Numbered from the stretch's first letter, positions 8,157 to 16,609 are shown. The stretch: 40,921 nucleotides of DNA from Desulfobacterales bacterium (GCA_020060085.1 JAGVAW010000345.1:1-40921); one strand, 5' to 3'. The notes: generated by a model not told the origin, from the sequence alone. Numbers and translations are program-made.

Positions 8157-9995
8157 TTATTCCTTGTGCGTGTTGCCGGACATTTCCTTTTCCGGCAAGG
8201 AGCTTTCCAGGCCCGCCAGAACCCCGGCCAGGTTGCGGGCAAAGGGATCATCCTGCATGTAGCGGGCAGCAGATGGGCAGGCGACCACGCACATTGAGCA
8301 GGATTTGCAGCGAAGCTCCTCTGTGACGGAGCGCTTGCCCCCGTCAACCTCCCTCAGGGAGCATGCATCAAAATAACAGGCACTTACGCACAATCCGCAG
8401 CCGGAGCAGCGGTCCAGAATGACCCTCACCGGGCTTAAGCCCTCCTGAATGCCCACGGAAACACAGGCCATGCAGGATATGCAGGGGCCACAAGAAAGGC
8501 AGCGCCTTGCCTCCTCCACAGCTTCCGGCAGGGTGAAGCCCCGCTCAAAGACCTGGAAGTGCATCCGCTTTTCTGGCGGAATCCACAACACTTCCGGCTC
8601 GGACTCGTAAAAGCGCCGCCTGGGAATGTCCTGGGGAGCAAAATGCTTGCGCCGCCCCTTGGCAAGGTCCAGGCCCCGCAGGTAGCGCTCAATGGATTCC
8701 GCTGCAACTGTTCCGTCCTGCATGGCATTCACCATGAAGCTGGGGGCTTTGAGGTCTCCGCCCACAAAGACCCAGGGCTTTTTCTTGCTCTGAAGGGTTA
8801 GGGAATCCAGGGGAATTCTGCCCCGCTCGTCCACAAGGTTTTCCCGGCGCAGGAAAGACTCCTCCGGGCCCTGGCCCACGGTGATGATTAGCACATCCGC
8901 ATCAAGGCGCAAATTGTCTTCCATGTTGAATTCCGGGTTAAAGCCGCATTCGTTGAAAACACTTGTGCAGGCAGGGCACTCTATGCCAGCAAGGCGCTCG
9001 GCTTTGCCAAGAATCCGGCTCACGCCCCGGCTGTAAAGTATGCGGATGCCTTCCTCCCAGGCTCCTCGCACCTCTTCGGGGTCTGCCTGTATGCTGTCTC
9101 TGTGCTCCCTTTCAAGCCGCTCAAGGCATACCAGGGTGGTATCCCCGGCAAGCCTCCTGGCCGTGCGGGCAACATCAAAGGCCACATTGCCACCGCCTAT
9201 GACCACCACCTTCTTGCCCCTAAAGTAATTGGGTGCAATGTTGCCGTGGGAGACCTCGTACAAAAAGGTGTGGCCGTACATGACCCCTGAATAGTCCTGG
9301 CCGTCAAGCTCCTTTCCCCCAAAGGTGAGGGTTCTTGGGGCGGGCGCGCCCTCGGCAACAAAAACAGCGGCAAAGCCCTGATTTCTCAAGGCCTCCAGGG
9401 TAAGCTCGCCCTCTCCCACGCGGGAATGAAAGCGCACATCTATTCCGGCTATCCTCACCAGGTTTTCAAGGCTTGCGGAAAGCACCTTTTCCGGCAGCCG
9501 GTAGCGGGGAATGAGCCACAGGGCACCGCCAAGCCGCCCGGAAGCCTCGAAAACCGTTACAGGATAGCCCCGCCGGGAAAGCTCGTACCCACAGGAGAGG
9601 CCTGCCGGACCGCCTCCCACTATGGCCACCGGCTCCCGGTTTCTTTTGTGCTCCCAGGCAGGCTTCTTGTCCATGTAATAGGTGTAGGTGTCCGAAATAA
9701 AACGCTTTAAAAGCCTGCGGCGGATTGCCCCGCCCTTATCGTGGTAATTGCACAGAAGCTCGCACAGGCCGCAGACAAAGCCGCACACGGTGAAAAAGGG
9801 GTTTTTCTCGTAAAGGTAATCGCCTATCTGGATTATGCCTTCATGGGCAAGGTGCGGGTCTTCCGGCAAAAGGCTTATAAGAACATTGGTGCGCTGAATG
9901 TCCTCGTTTATGGGGCAACCCATCTGGCATGGCGGCACGAACTGGCGCACCGCAGGCTCAACCGCTGCTTTGGAATCCCTTGTGCTGGTCCACAT
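8157..9995 (-). CDS. GltD/NfnB-like FAD oxidoreductase with C-terminal ferredoxin domains
   Basis: A 612-residue iron-sulfur flavoprotein. The N-terminus has GltD-type cluster cysteines (Cys23, Cys27, then CGFVCGLCELLC at 71-82). A first Rossmann fold for FAD follows (VAIVGGGPAGLSCGYELSRRG, GGGPAG at 127-132), then a second for NAD(P)H (VVVIGGGNVAFDVARTA, 265-279). The C-terminus has a run of five cysteines (499-511) and two classic [4Fe-4S] motifs (530-540 and 563-573). ATG 9995 has GTGAGG five bases upstream. It is the first gene of the hydrogenase operon and takes the place that hdrA has in Mvh-Hdr operons. It probably connects hydrogenase electrons, through MvhD, to NAD(P) and possibly ferredoxin. 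The substrate is not determinable from sequence alone. Confidence 0.85.
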   Translation of the reverse strand: MWTSTRDSKAAVEPAVRQFVPPCQMGCPINEDIQRTNVLISLLPEDPHLAHEGIIQIGDYLYEKNPFFTVCGFVCGLCELLCNYHDKGGAIRRRLLKRFISDTYTYYMDKKPAWEHKRNREPVAIVGGGPAGLSCGYELSRRGYPVTVFEASGRLGGALWLIPRYRLPEKVLSASLENLVRIAGIDVRFHSRVGEGELTLEALRNQGFAAVFVAEGAPAPRTLTFGGKELDGQDYSGVMYGHTFLYEVSHGNIAPNYFRGKKVVVIGGGNVAFDVARTARRLAGDTTLVCLERLEREHRDSIQADPEEVRGAWEEGIRILYSRGVSRILGKAERLAGIECPACTSVFNECGFNPEFNMEDNLRLDADVLIITVGQGPEESFLRRENLVDERGRIPLDSLTLQSKKKPWVFVGGDLKAPSFMVNAMQDGTVAAESIERYLRGLDLAKGRRKHFAPQDIPRRRFYESEPEVLWIPPEKRMHFQVFERGFTLPEAVEEARRCLSCGPCISCMACVSVGIQEGLSPVRVILDRCSGCGLCVSACYFDACSLREVDGGKRSVTEELRCKSCSMCVVACPSAARYMQDDPFARNLAGVLAGLESSLPEKEMSGNTHKE

Positions 9996-10309
9996 AAGCG
10001 CCTCACCCTGTCTTAAGCCTGCATCAACTGCGGCCCATTAAATCAATCCGGCTGAAAAGAACTCCCTTTTACAGATAATTATTTCCGCAAAAACCTTGCC
10101 GTCAACAGATCGAATTCCCCAGCTTATTCTTTTGCAAAATAAGGCGGCAAGCTTGCAAATCCTCGATATATATTTACCACGGGGATATTTTCCCGGCAAG
10201 CTTGGCCCAGAGGCTGCGCCTGCCCTTGCAAGGCCACTGCAAAAAGGCTACGCTTTTTTTCACGACAAGATGCCTTTGTTTGAATGCTGTCAGCAATTTA
10301 AAGGTGCTT
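9996..10309. other. Divergent intergenic region with repeated CAAGCTTG palindromes
   Basis: 314 bp between the hydrogenase operon start and trmL with no coding potential. It contains two copies of GGCAAGCTTG (10146-10155 and 10195-10204), each with the perfect palindrome CAAGCTTG, 49 bp apart. It also has an inverted repeat CTTATT-N9-AATAAG (10123-10143) centred on TTTTGCAAAA. A TTGACG -35-like hexamer reads on the minus strand at 10100-10105 above an AT-rich stretch, but no good -10 follows. Regulatory function is inferred only from symmetry and position. Confidence 0.35.
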
Positions 10310-10819
10310 ATGGAATCTGCCCAAAGAAATGTGGTGCTTGTACATCCGCAAATCCACTGGAACACGGGCAACATAGGCCGGACCTGCCTTGCTGTGGGGG
10401 CAGCCCTGCATCTTATAAAGCCGCTGGGCTTTTCCCTGGAAAGCTCCCAGGTTAAAAGGGCCGGGCTGGACTACTGGCACAATGTGGATGTTGCCCTGTG
10501 GGAGAATTTTGAAACCCTTGTGCGCGCCAGAAATATTGATGAGAGCCAGATCTGCCTTTTCACAAAAAACGGTGGCCTCCCCCATTGGGAAATACCCCAG
10601 GCAAAAAGGCTTTTTCTTGTCTTTGGCTCGGAAACAGGAGGCCTGCCAGAGCAAATTCTGGAAAAGTACCCAAAAAGAACCTTTTACATTCCCATGTCCG
10701 GCGCGGTGAGAAGCCTAAACCTTTCAACCGCTGCGGCCATAGGCCTTTACGAGAGCCTGCGGGGCCTTGTGAAGGGTCGGGGAATAAGCACCCCGCAAAG
10801 CCAGGAAGCACAAAAATGA
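10310..10819 (+). CDS. trmL: tRNA (cytidine(34)-2'-O)-methyltransferase TrmL
   Basis: SPOUT-fold methyltransferase that 2'-O-methylates the wobble base of leucine tRNAs. The 169-residue product starts MESAQRNVVLVHPQIHWNTGNIGRTC, the usual TrmL N-terminus. The trefoil-knot motifs are present: LVFGSETGGLP and the C-terminal IPMSGAVRSLNLSTAAAIGLYESLR. ATG 10310 was chosen because family similarity begins there and AAAGGTG lies just upstream at 10300-10306. The frame is open to 10202, but that extra part is not TrmL-like. The stop overlaps the next gene's ATG by 4 bp. Confidence 0.94.
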   Translation: MESAQRNVVLVHPQIHWNTGNIGRTCLAVGAALHLIKPLGFSLESSQVKRAGLDYWHNVDVALWENFETLVRARNIDESQICLFTKNGGLPHWEIPQAKRLFLVFGSETGGLPEQILEKYPKRTFYIPMSGAVRSLNLSTAAAIGLYESLRGLVKGRGISTPQSQEAQK

Positions 10820-12393
10820 ATTTTTCACCCATTAATCCGGTGGGCTGGGTAAGGCAAATAAGCCTGCCCAGGCCCGGAATCGGCGATAACACGGCAGATG
10901 CAGAGCGCTTATGCCAGGCCCTTGGTCGCGAGCTGGGCAACAGGCAGGTTAGGATTGATTGGCGGCTTTTGCCAGAGCTGCCCCAGATGCTGCGCCAGGG
11001 AGATTTTTGTGTCAAAGCGACTGTTTTTCCGGGCCGGGAAGGCCTTGTTGTCATAGGTCTGGCCCCTGCAAACAGCCACTCCTTGCCCATACTGGGCCTT
11101 GCGGTTGACATAGGCACAACAAGGGTGGCCATCCGCCTTGTTGATATGGAAACAGGCCAAAACCTGGGGGAAACTTCCTTTGACAACCCCCAGGTGGCCG
11201 TTGGCCCGGACATTCTTTCGCGCATACATTTTGCCCACTCGCCGGAGGGGGCATCCGAGCTTGCAGGGCAAATCCGCAGCGCCATAGGCCGCGAGAGCCA
11301 GGCTCTGGCCCAAAGGGCAGGCTTTGATGCCACGCGCATTCTGGCTGCGTCCGTGGCCGGAAACACGGCCATGAGCCATCTTTTTTTGGGGCTGCCCACA
11401 GCAAACATGATTCGAGAGCCCTACATCCCTGTCATCAACCATCCCGGCTCGTGGGAGGCCCACGCCCTTGATCTGCCCTTTGCGCCCCTTGCAAGGGTCT
11501 TTGTCTTTCCCAACATAGGCAGCTACTTTGGCGGGGATTTGGTGGCAGGGATAATGCAGACAGGCATGGACCAAAAACAGGAAGTGACCATGCTTGTGGA
11601 TGTCGGCACAAACGCGGAGGTGGTTGTGGGCAACCGGGACTGGCTCATGGCCTGTGCCGGCGCGGCAGGCCCGGCACTTGAAGGGGGCATGAGCCGCATA
11701 GGAATGACAGCCGCACCAGGAGCCATTGACAGGGTGAGCATAGACCCAAAAACCCGCTCCATTGCCTGGCACACCATTGAGAACAAGCCCCCTGTGGGTA
11801 TATGCGGCTCCGGGGTTATAGATCTGGCTGCCGGGCTTTTTCTGGCGGGCATGATGGACATAAGGGGAAAGCTTGTCCCAGAAGCCTGCTCTGGTCGCCT
11901 GCTGGAAAAGGATGGCCTGCTTTCCCTTGTGGTGGTTGAAAAAGCGCTTTCCGGCACAGGGGAAAACCTCTGCCTGGATCAGACAGACCTGGATTCGCTC
12001 ACCCGCTCCAAGGCCGCCATGTACACGATTTTGAGAACCCTAACCCTTTCTGTGGGTGTTGAAATGCAAAATCTGGCCGCCTTTTTTGTGGCCGGGACAT
12101 TTGGCTCCTACATTGACCCGGAATCCGCTGTCACAATTGGAATGCTGCCGGATCTGGACAGGAGCATCTTTTCCGGGGTGGGCAACACAAGCCTGGAGGG
12201 GGCCGCCCTTCTGCTTGCCCAGGCCGGGTCCGATGAAAAGGCCCGTAAAATTGCCGGGCGCATAACCTATCTTGAGCTTAATGTTAACCAGGAGTTCATG
12301 AACCGCTTTTCTGCGGCAAAGTTTTACCCGCACACGGATATTGCCCGTTTTCCCAGCGTGGCAAAAAAGCTTGGGGCTGCCCCTGCTGCCTGA
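10816..12393 (+). CDS. ASKHA-domain protein (DUF4445/RACo-like) lacking the N-terminal ferredoxin domain
   Basis: Members related to RACo use ATP and a [2Fe-2S] domain to reduce inactive Co(II) corrinoid proteins. The 525 residues here begin with what looks like the middle linker domain. They then contain the actin-like ATPase core: LAVDIGTTRVAIRLVD (95-110), SVAGNTAMSHLFLGL, LVDVGTNAEVVVG, AGAAGPALEGGM, GICGSGVIDLAA and AGTFGSYIDPES. Only Cys33 and Cys65 occur before the ATPase core, so the [2Fe-2S] ligands of RACo are absent. The ATG overlaps the trmL stop (ATGA). No corrinoid methyltransferase gene is nearby, so the client protein is unknown. Confidence 0.82.
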   Translation: MNFSPINPVGWVRQISLPRPGIGDNTADAERLCQALGRELGNRQVRIDWRLLPELPQMLRQGDFCVKATVFPGREGLVVIGLAPANSHSLPILGLAVDIGTTRVAIRLVDMETGQNLGETSFDNPQVAVGPDILSRIHFAHSPEGASELAGQIRSAIGRESQALAQRAGFDATRILAASVAGNTAMSHLFLGLPTANMIREPYIPVINHPGSWEAHALDLPFAPLARVFVFPNIGSYFGGDLVAGIMQTGMDQKQEVTMLVDVGTNAEVVVGNRDWLMACAGAAGPALEGGMSRIGMTAAPGAIDRVSIDPKTRSIAWHTIENKPPVGICGSGVIDLAAGLFLAGMMDIRGKLVPEACSGRLLEKDGLLSLVVVEKALSGTGENLCLDQTDLDSLTRSKAAMYTILRTLTLSVGVEMQNLAAFFVAGTFGSYIDPESAVTIGMLPDLDRSIFSGVGNTSLEGAALLLAQAGSDEKARKIAGRITYLELNVNQEFMNRFSAAKFYPHTDIARFPSVAKKLGAAPAA

Positions 12394-12401
12394 TTTGCGT
12401 C

Positions 12402-12433
12402 CTGAATCCGGCTTGAACCCGGCTTGAATCCGG
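12402..12433 (+). repeat. Three tandem 11-bp units, CTTGAAYCCGG
   Basis: Between the RACo-like gene and the M16 peptidase gene the sequence repeats about three times as CTGAATCCGG, CTTGAACCCGG, CTTGAATCCGG. No function can be assigned; replication slippage is a simple explanation. Confidence 0.6.
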
Positions 12434-12460
12434 CTCTGCCGTGTTTACCTTGTTTTAAAA

Positions 12461-12480
12461 GCAGCTTCATTGAAAGCTGC
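12461..12480 (+). terminator. Hairpin upstream of the M16 peptidase gene
   Basis: GCAGCTT (12461-12467) pairs with AAGCTGC (12474-12480) across a 6-base loop. CGGACTTTTAAT follows, with only four consecutive T. It could be a weak terminator of the trmL operon or a leader hairpin of the next gene, whose ATG is 25 bp further on. Confidence 0.35.
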
Positions 12481-12504
12481 CGGACTTTTAATCAAGGATT
12501 TGCC

Positions 12505-15390
12505 ATGCCCTTTCTTAAAAACAGCTTCCGCGCCCTTTTCCTGCTCTGTCTTGCAACAAGCTTTCTTTTTGCAGCGGCCCTGGTTTTGCCCCAGCCGCCC
12601 GCTCAAGCCCAAGGCCCTTCCTGGCCCCATTCAGGAAGCGGCCTGACCCCGGACCCGGCAGTTATTTTCGGGCAGCTTGAAAACGGCGTGCGCTATGCCT
12701 TCATGCAAAATTCCGAGCCTAAAGACAGGGTGACCGTTTACCTTGTCGTGCAGTCCGGCTCATTGAATGAAACTGACGAGCAGCAGGGCCTGGCCCATTA
12801 CCTTGAGCATATGCTCTTTAACGGCACCCAGAACTTTGAACCCGGCGAAATGGTGAAATACTTCCAGTCCATAGGTATGCGCTACGGGCCGGATATAAAC
12901 GCCCAGACCGGCTTTTTGGCCACCCTGTATCATGTGATTCTGCCGGATGGAAATGAAGCCTCGCTTGACAAGGCGCTTCTGGTGATGGCGGACTTTGCCT
13001 CCCGCGCGCTGCTCCCTGAAGAGGAGGTGGAAAGGGAAAGGGGCGTGATACTGGCAGAGATGCAGGCCCGCGATTCCGTTGATTTCCGCACATTCAAAGC
13101 ATCTTTAGAGTTCATGCTTCCCAATGCGCGGGCAGCATCCCGGCTGCCCATAGGCAAGGAGGAGGTTATAAGGGGCGCAGACAGGGAGCTTTTGAAATCC
13201 TATTACGATGCATGGTACAGGCCCGACAAGTTTGTGGTTGTGGTTGTGGGCGATTTTGAGCCGGAATTGGCCAAGCCGCTTGTAACAAAGCATTTTGAAG
13301 ACAAGAAGCCCCGTGGCCGAATTTTGCCGGATGCCCATCCAGGGCAGTTGGGCCACAAGGGAAACCGTTTTTTTTACCACCACGAAAAAGAGGCCTCCGG
13401 CACCCATGTGGCCATTGAGGTGGTTTACAACCAGCCAACACAAGTCGATTCCATACAGACCCGGCAGGAGGCCCTTTACCGCTCTTTAGCCAGCGCGGTT
13501 GTGCAAAACCGGCTAAATGACATCAAAGAGCAGCCCGGCGCGCCCTTCACATCTGCCGGGGTTCATGCCAGCCCCTTTTTAAAAAACATATTCTTTGCAA
13601 GCATTTCAGCAAGCAGTCTGCCGGAAAACTGGGAGGCGACCTTAAAAGTTCTGGAGCAGACCCTGCGCAGGGCCATTGACCACGGATTTGATGCAAGCGA
13701 GGTGGACCGGGCAAAAAGAAACGCCCAGGCCTCCCTTGAGGCAGCAGTCCTTGCTGCCCCCACCCGCAACAGCTCAACCCTTGCCATGCAGATAATCGGC
13801 CATATCAATGATGACCGGGTTTTTTTGAGCCCTGCCCAGCAGCTTGAGCTTCTTGCCCCCATGATAGAGAAGGCCTCACCTGAAATTCTGCACAGGGTTT
13901 TTGCCTCCCTCTGGGACAGGGATCATCGGCTTGTTCAGGTTACGGGAAATGCCTTGCTGGAGGCCGACAAGCCCCAGGAGCTTATTCGGGATGTTTTTTT
14001 GCAATCCCTTGCAGAGGAGGTTAATCCGTTAGAGGAGCAGGCAGCTCCTGATTTTCCCTTTCTGCCTGCCCCAAAACAGCCGGGAGCAATATCAAGCCAG
14101 GAAACCTTTGAAGCCATTGGCGTGGAAAGGGTTATTTTTGAAAACTCCCTGGTTTTGAACACAAAAAAGACTGATTTTAAGGCCAATGAAATTCTTTTTT
14201 CCCTGGCCTTTGGCCGGGGGTCTGCCTCCCAGCCCCTTAACAAGCCGGGCCTGAAAGAGCTTGCCCCAGCGGTCATCAACGATTCCGGATTAGGCCCCCT
14301 CACGCGCCAGGGCCTTGCAAGGGCACTTGCAGGAACCACCGCGTCCATTTCCTTTTCCGTTAACCAGGACTCCTTTGTCTTTTCCGGCAGTGCACAGCCA
14401 AAGGAAATCGAGCTTGTTTTCCAGCTCTTGCAGGCCCACCTGGCTGCCCCGGCCTTGCGACAGGATGCCTTTGACAGGGCAATGGAGCAATTTGCCCAGA
14501 CATACCTGGAGCTTGCCCAAACGGTTGATGGGGCCTTGCGCATGAAGGGGCCGCGCTTTCTGGCAGGCGGGGATCCCCGTTTCGGCCTGCCGGAGAAAGA
14601 GGAGTTTTTTGCCCTTACTTTGGAGGATATCCGCGCCTGGGTTGGCCGGGCCATTGAAAATGAGCCGCTTGAGCTTTCCGTGGTGGGTGATATTGACCAG
14701 CAACAACTTGTGGAGCTTTGCGCCCTTTATCTGGGCAGTCTGCCTCCCCGGCAGGAGACTCCCCCGGTTCAGGCAGAGCCTGTGAGAATCCCCTCCGGAA
14801 AGACCCTGCTCCTGGCTGTTCCAACAGTTCTGGACAAGGCTGTGGTTCTGGCAGCCTTTCCCACAGAGGACATCTGGAACATTGGCCGTACCAGACGGCT
14901 GGCAGTTCTGGGCGATGTTTTTGCCGAGCGCCTGCGCGAAAGGGTGCGCGAATCTCTTGGCATAACCTACTCTCCCCATGCCTGGAACCAGCCTTCGCGG
15001 GCCTTTAGCGGATACGGCTCCATGCGGGCCCAGGTTGTGGTGGATGCCTCGCTTGCCAATGCCGTCAAGGACGAAATTTTAAATATTGCCGGCCAACTCG
15101 CCCAAGGGGGGGTTGTTGAAGACGAGCTTGCAAGGGCGCTGACCCCATCGGTAACCCATATCCGGGAGCTTTTGCGGCAGAACCGCTACTGGCTTGGCAC
15201 TGTGCTTTCCCTTTCAAGCCGCCACCCGGAGCAGCTCTACTGGTCAACCAATATTCTGGATGATTATCAGTCCATCAGCGTGGAGGATGTTTCGGCCCTG
15301 GCTGCGCAATACCTTAAGCCCGGCCTTGCCGCAGTTGTGCTGGCAGTGCCGGAATCAGCAGCAGGGGCAGGGGAAGAAACAAAAGATTGA
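12505..15390 (+). CDS. Secreted zinc peptidase of family M16 (insulinase/pitrilysin-like)
   Basis: Exported metallopeptidase of 961 residues that probably degrades peptides in the periplasm. The N-terminus is a clear signal peptide (basic MPFLKNSFR, a hydrophobic run, then PPAQA). The inverted zinc motif HxxEH reads HYLEH (His98, Glu101, His102). The third ligand is likely a glutamate in EEVERERGVILAEM near residue 178. A second, catalytically silent M16 domain fills the C-terminal half (GITYSPHAW region), as in pitrilysin-type proteins. I chose ATG 12505 because AAGGA at 12494-12498 precedes it and the signal peptide starts there; an ATG at 12424 is possible but poor. The substrate is unknown. 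Confidence 0.92.
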   Translation: MPFLKNSFRALFLLCLATSFLFAAALVLPQPPAQAQGPSWPHSGSGLTPDPAVIFGQLENGVRYAFMQNSEPKDRVTVYLVVQSGSLNETDEQQGLAHYLEHMLFNGTQNFEPGEMVKYFQSIGMRYGPDINAQTGFLATLYHVILPDGNEASLDKALLVMADFASRALLPEEEVERERGVILAEMQARDSVDFRTFKASLEFMLPNARAASRLPIGKEEVIRGADRELLKSYYDAWYRPDKFVVVVVGDFEPELAKPLVTKHFEDKKPRGRILPDAHPGQLGHKGNRFFYHHEKEASGTHVAIEVVYNQPTQVDSIQTRQEALYRSLASAVVQNRLNDIKEQPGAPFTSAGVHASPFLKNIFFASISASSLPENWEATLKVLEQTLRRAIDHGFDASEVDRAKRNAQASLEAAVLAAPTRNSSTLAMQIIGHINDDRVFLSPAQQLELLAPMIEKASPEILHRVFASLWDRDHRLVQVTGNALLEADKPQELIRDVFLQSLAEEVNPLEEQAAPDFPFLPAPKQPGAISSQETFEAIGVERVIFENSLVLNTKKTDFKANEILFSLAFGRGSASQPLNKPGLKELAPAVINDSGLGPLTRQGLARALAGTTASISFSVNQDSFVFSGSAQPKEIELVFQLLQAHLAAPALRQDAFDRAMEQFAQTYLELAQTVDGALRMKGPRFLAGGDPRFGLPEKEEFFALTLEDIRAWVGRAIENEPLELSVVGDIDQQQLVELCALYLGSLPPRQETPPVQAEPVRIPSGKTLLLAVPTVLDKAVVLAAFPTEDIWNIGRTRRLAVLGDVFAERLRERVRESLGITYSPHAWNQPSRAFSGYGSMRAQVVVDASLANAVKDEILNIAGQLAQGGVVEDELARALTPSVTHIRELLRQNRYWLGTVLSLSSRHPEQLYWSTNILDDYQSISVEDVSALAAQYLKPGLAAVVLAVPESAAGAGEETKD

Positions 15391-15414
15391 AGCAGAAAAA
15401 GCCCCTGGCGGATT

Positions 15415-15876
15415 TTATCCGAAAAGGCTTGTCAGCCTTTTGTGCCGCCAGGCAAAAATGGCCTTTACAAGGGCCTGCTGCAAAGGCCCTGCAAGGGAAA
15501 GGCGGGAGACAAAGCGTACCCTGTCTGTTACGCGGCAGCCGCTGTCAGCATCCTCCAGGGTGCGTATATGCTCCCAAAAAGACTGGGTGAGCATGGAGGA
15601 GCGCTCCACAAAGCGCACGCCCGGCTCTATTTCCACAAGGGTCACATCATCATATTCCACGGGCAGAAGCCCAAAGAGCAGAATCCAGCTCCGGCAGAGC
15701 TTTTGCCCCAGAGGCACGGTTTGGGGCGTAAGTGTTTCAACGCTTTTGGGAAAGGTCATTTTCAAAAAAGGGGAAAACTCCCTGTTTAAAAGCGCGGGGG
15801 TGCTTATATGCTCCCACAGAGCAGACCGCGGCGCAGCAACAATGGAGCTGATGAAAACTTCGCGGGTTGTTGTCAT
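15415..15876 (-). CDS. SRPBCC-superfamily protein (START/polyketide cyclase-like), function unknown
   Basis: A 153-residue protein beginning MTTTREVFISSIVAAPRSALWEHISTP. It has the beta-strand, helix and curved-sheet pattern of the SRPBCC helix-grip fold: a start resembling coenzyme-Q-binding/cyclase-dehydrase proteins, DVTLVEIEPGVRFVERS in the middle, CRVTDRVRFVSRLSL late, and a C-terminal amphipathic helix with WRHKRLTSLFG. Such proteins bind lipids or hydrophobic metabolites, but no ligand can be read from the sequence. It converges with the M16 gene (24 bp gap). Upstream is tRNA-Val with a terminator in between. I see no convincing own promoter in the 40 bp left, so it may depend on read-through. 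Confidence 0.75.
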   Translation of the reverse strand: MTTTREVFISSIVAAPRSALWEHISTPALLNREFSPFLKMTFPKSVETLTPQTVPLGQKLCRSWILLFGLLPVEYDDVTLVEIEPGVRFVERSSMLTQSFWEHIRTLEDADSGCRVTDRVRFVSRLSLAGPLQQALVKAIFAWRHKRLTSLFG

Positions 15877-15916
15877 TTATCCAATTCGCACCATGTGAAA
15901 CGGGCAGCCAAACAGC

Positions 15917-15945
15917 AAAAATGGGCTGCGGGGAAGCCGCAGCCC
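15917..15945 (-). terminator. Rho-independent terminator after tRNA-Val
   Basis: GGGCTGCGG (15923-15931) and CCGCAGCCC (15937-15945) form a perfect 9-bp GC-rich stem with a 5-base loop. On the minus strand it is followed by a short T run (A run at 15917-15921). It lies just downstream of tRNA-Val. Confidence 0.75.
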
Positions 15946-15959
15946 AAGAAAAAGCTTTG

Positions 15960-16034
15960 TGGTGGGCGATGCAGGATTTGAACCTGCGACTTCTACCGTG
16001 TGAAGGTAGCACTCTCCCGCTGAGTTAATCGCCC
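15960..16034 (-). tRNA. tRNA-Val (anticodon CAC)
   Basis: Read on the minus strand, the sequence folds as a complete cloverleaf. The acceptor stem is GGGCGAT/ATCGCCC, the anticodon stem is CTACC/GGTAG with loop TTCACAC, and the T-loop is GGTTCAAATCC. The anticodon is CAC, decoding the valine codon GUG. The CCA end is encoded (TGG at 15960-15962 on the plus strand), with discriminator A. Its length is 75 nt with CCA. It has its own promoter about 50 bp upstream and a terminator just downstream. Confidence 0.95.
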
Positions 16035-16086
16035 TGGTATTTAATCAACCTTATGTTTGCAGGCCCGCTGCCGCAGACAGGCTCTT

Positions 16087-16115
16087 TCTATACTGGCTTC
16101 CCTTTTGCCGGTCAA
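16087..16115 (-). promoter_or_regulatory. Sigma-70-type promoter of tRNA-Val
   Basis: Minus-strand TTGACC (plus 16110-16115), a 17-bp spacer, and TATAGA (plus 16087-16092). The expected start is near 16080, which leaves about 45 nt of leader before the mature tRNA. Confidence 0.65.
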
Positions 16116-16205
16116 CCTTTTTTTTGGGCAGTTTTTTGTCAAAAAGCCTTTTGGAAAAAAGCTCCCCTGAAGCACACAAAAAAGATGTGGCTGTTTATTT
16201 TATAA

Positions 16206-16234
16206 TTGACATCGGCCTTGCTCCACTATAAAAA
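16206..16234 (+). promoter_or_regulatory. Sigma-70-type promoter of the rplU operon
   Basis: A consensus -35 TTGACA is at 16206-16211, with TATAAAAA at 16227-16234. The spacing is 15 bp to TATAAA or 17 bp to TAAAAA. The predicted start is near 16240, about 55 nt before the L21 start codon. Confidence 0.55.
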
Positions 16235-16294
16235 GGTTGTTTGCTTGCCGGCTCAAAAGAGGCCTGCGATAAAAAATTTTAGGAGGAAGAGCCA

Positions 16295-16609
16295 ATGTAT
16301 GCGGTAATCAACACCGGCGGAAAACAGTACAGGGTGGAAGAAGGCCAGATTCTCCGGGTGGAAAAACTGCCGGGCGAGCTTGGCCAGGCCGTGCAGATTA
16401 ACTCTGTGTTTTTGTTTTCTGACGGCCAAAACATAAGCGTGGGCCAGCCCCTGGTGGACAATATCACGGTTGATGCCACCATTGTGGAGCAGGCCAAGGC
16501 GAAAAAGGTTCTGGTGTTCAAGTTCAAGCGCCGCAAGGGCTACCGCAACAAGCGGGGACACCGCCAGCCTTACACCGCTTTGCGGATAGACAAAATTCAG
16601 GCCGCATAA
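16295..16609 (+). CDS. rplU: Large ribosomal subunit protein bL21
   Basis: Structural protein of the 50S subunit that binds 23S rRNA. The 104-residue product is full length (MYAVINTGGKQYRVEEGQILRVEKL at the start; FKFKRRKGYRNKRGHRQPYT near the end). AGGAGG at 16281-16286 precedes ATG 16295 with good spacing. It is the first gene of the rplU-rpmA-obg-proB-proA-nadD-rsfS run, with a promoter about 60 bp upstream. Confidence 0.98.
   Translation: MYAVINTGGKQYRVEEGQILRVEKLPGELGQAVQINSVFLFSDGQNISVGQPLVDNITVDATIVEQAKAKKVLVFKFKRRKGYRNKRGHRQPYTALRIDKIQAA

Noticed and set aside
10560-11772. Two minus-strand frames of over 280 codons across the RACo-like gene
   Set aside because: Antisense to a well-supported ASKHA protein, no domains, no ribosome-binding sites.
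13935-14979. Minus-strand frames of 229-239 codons inside the M16 peptidase gene
   Set aside because: Shadows of the peptidase reading frame.
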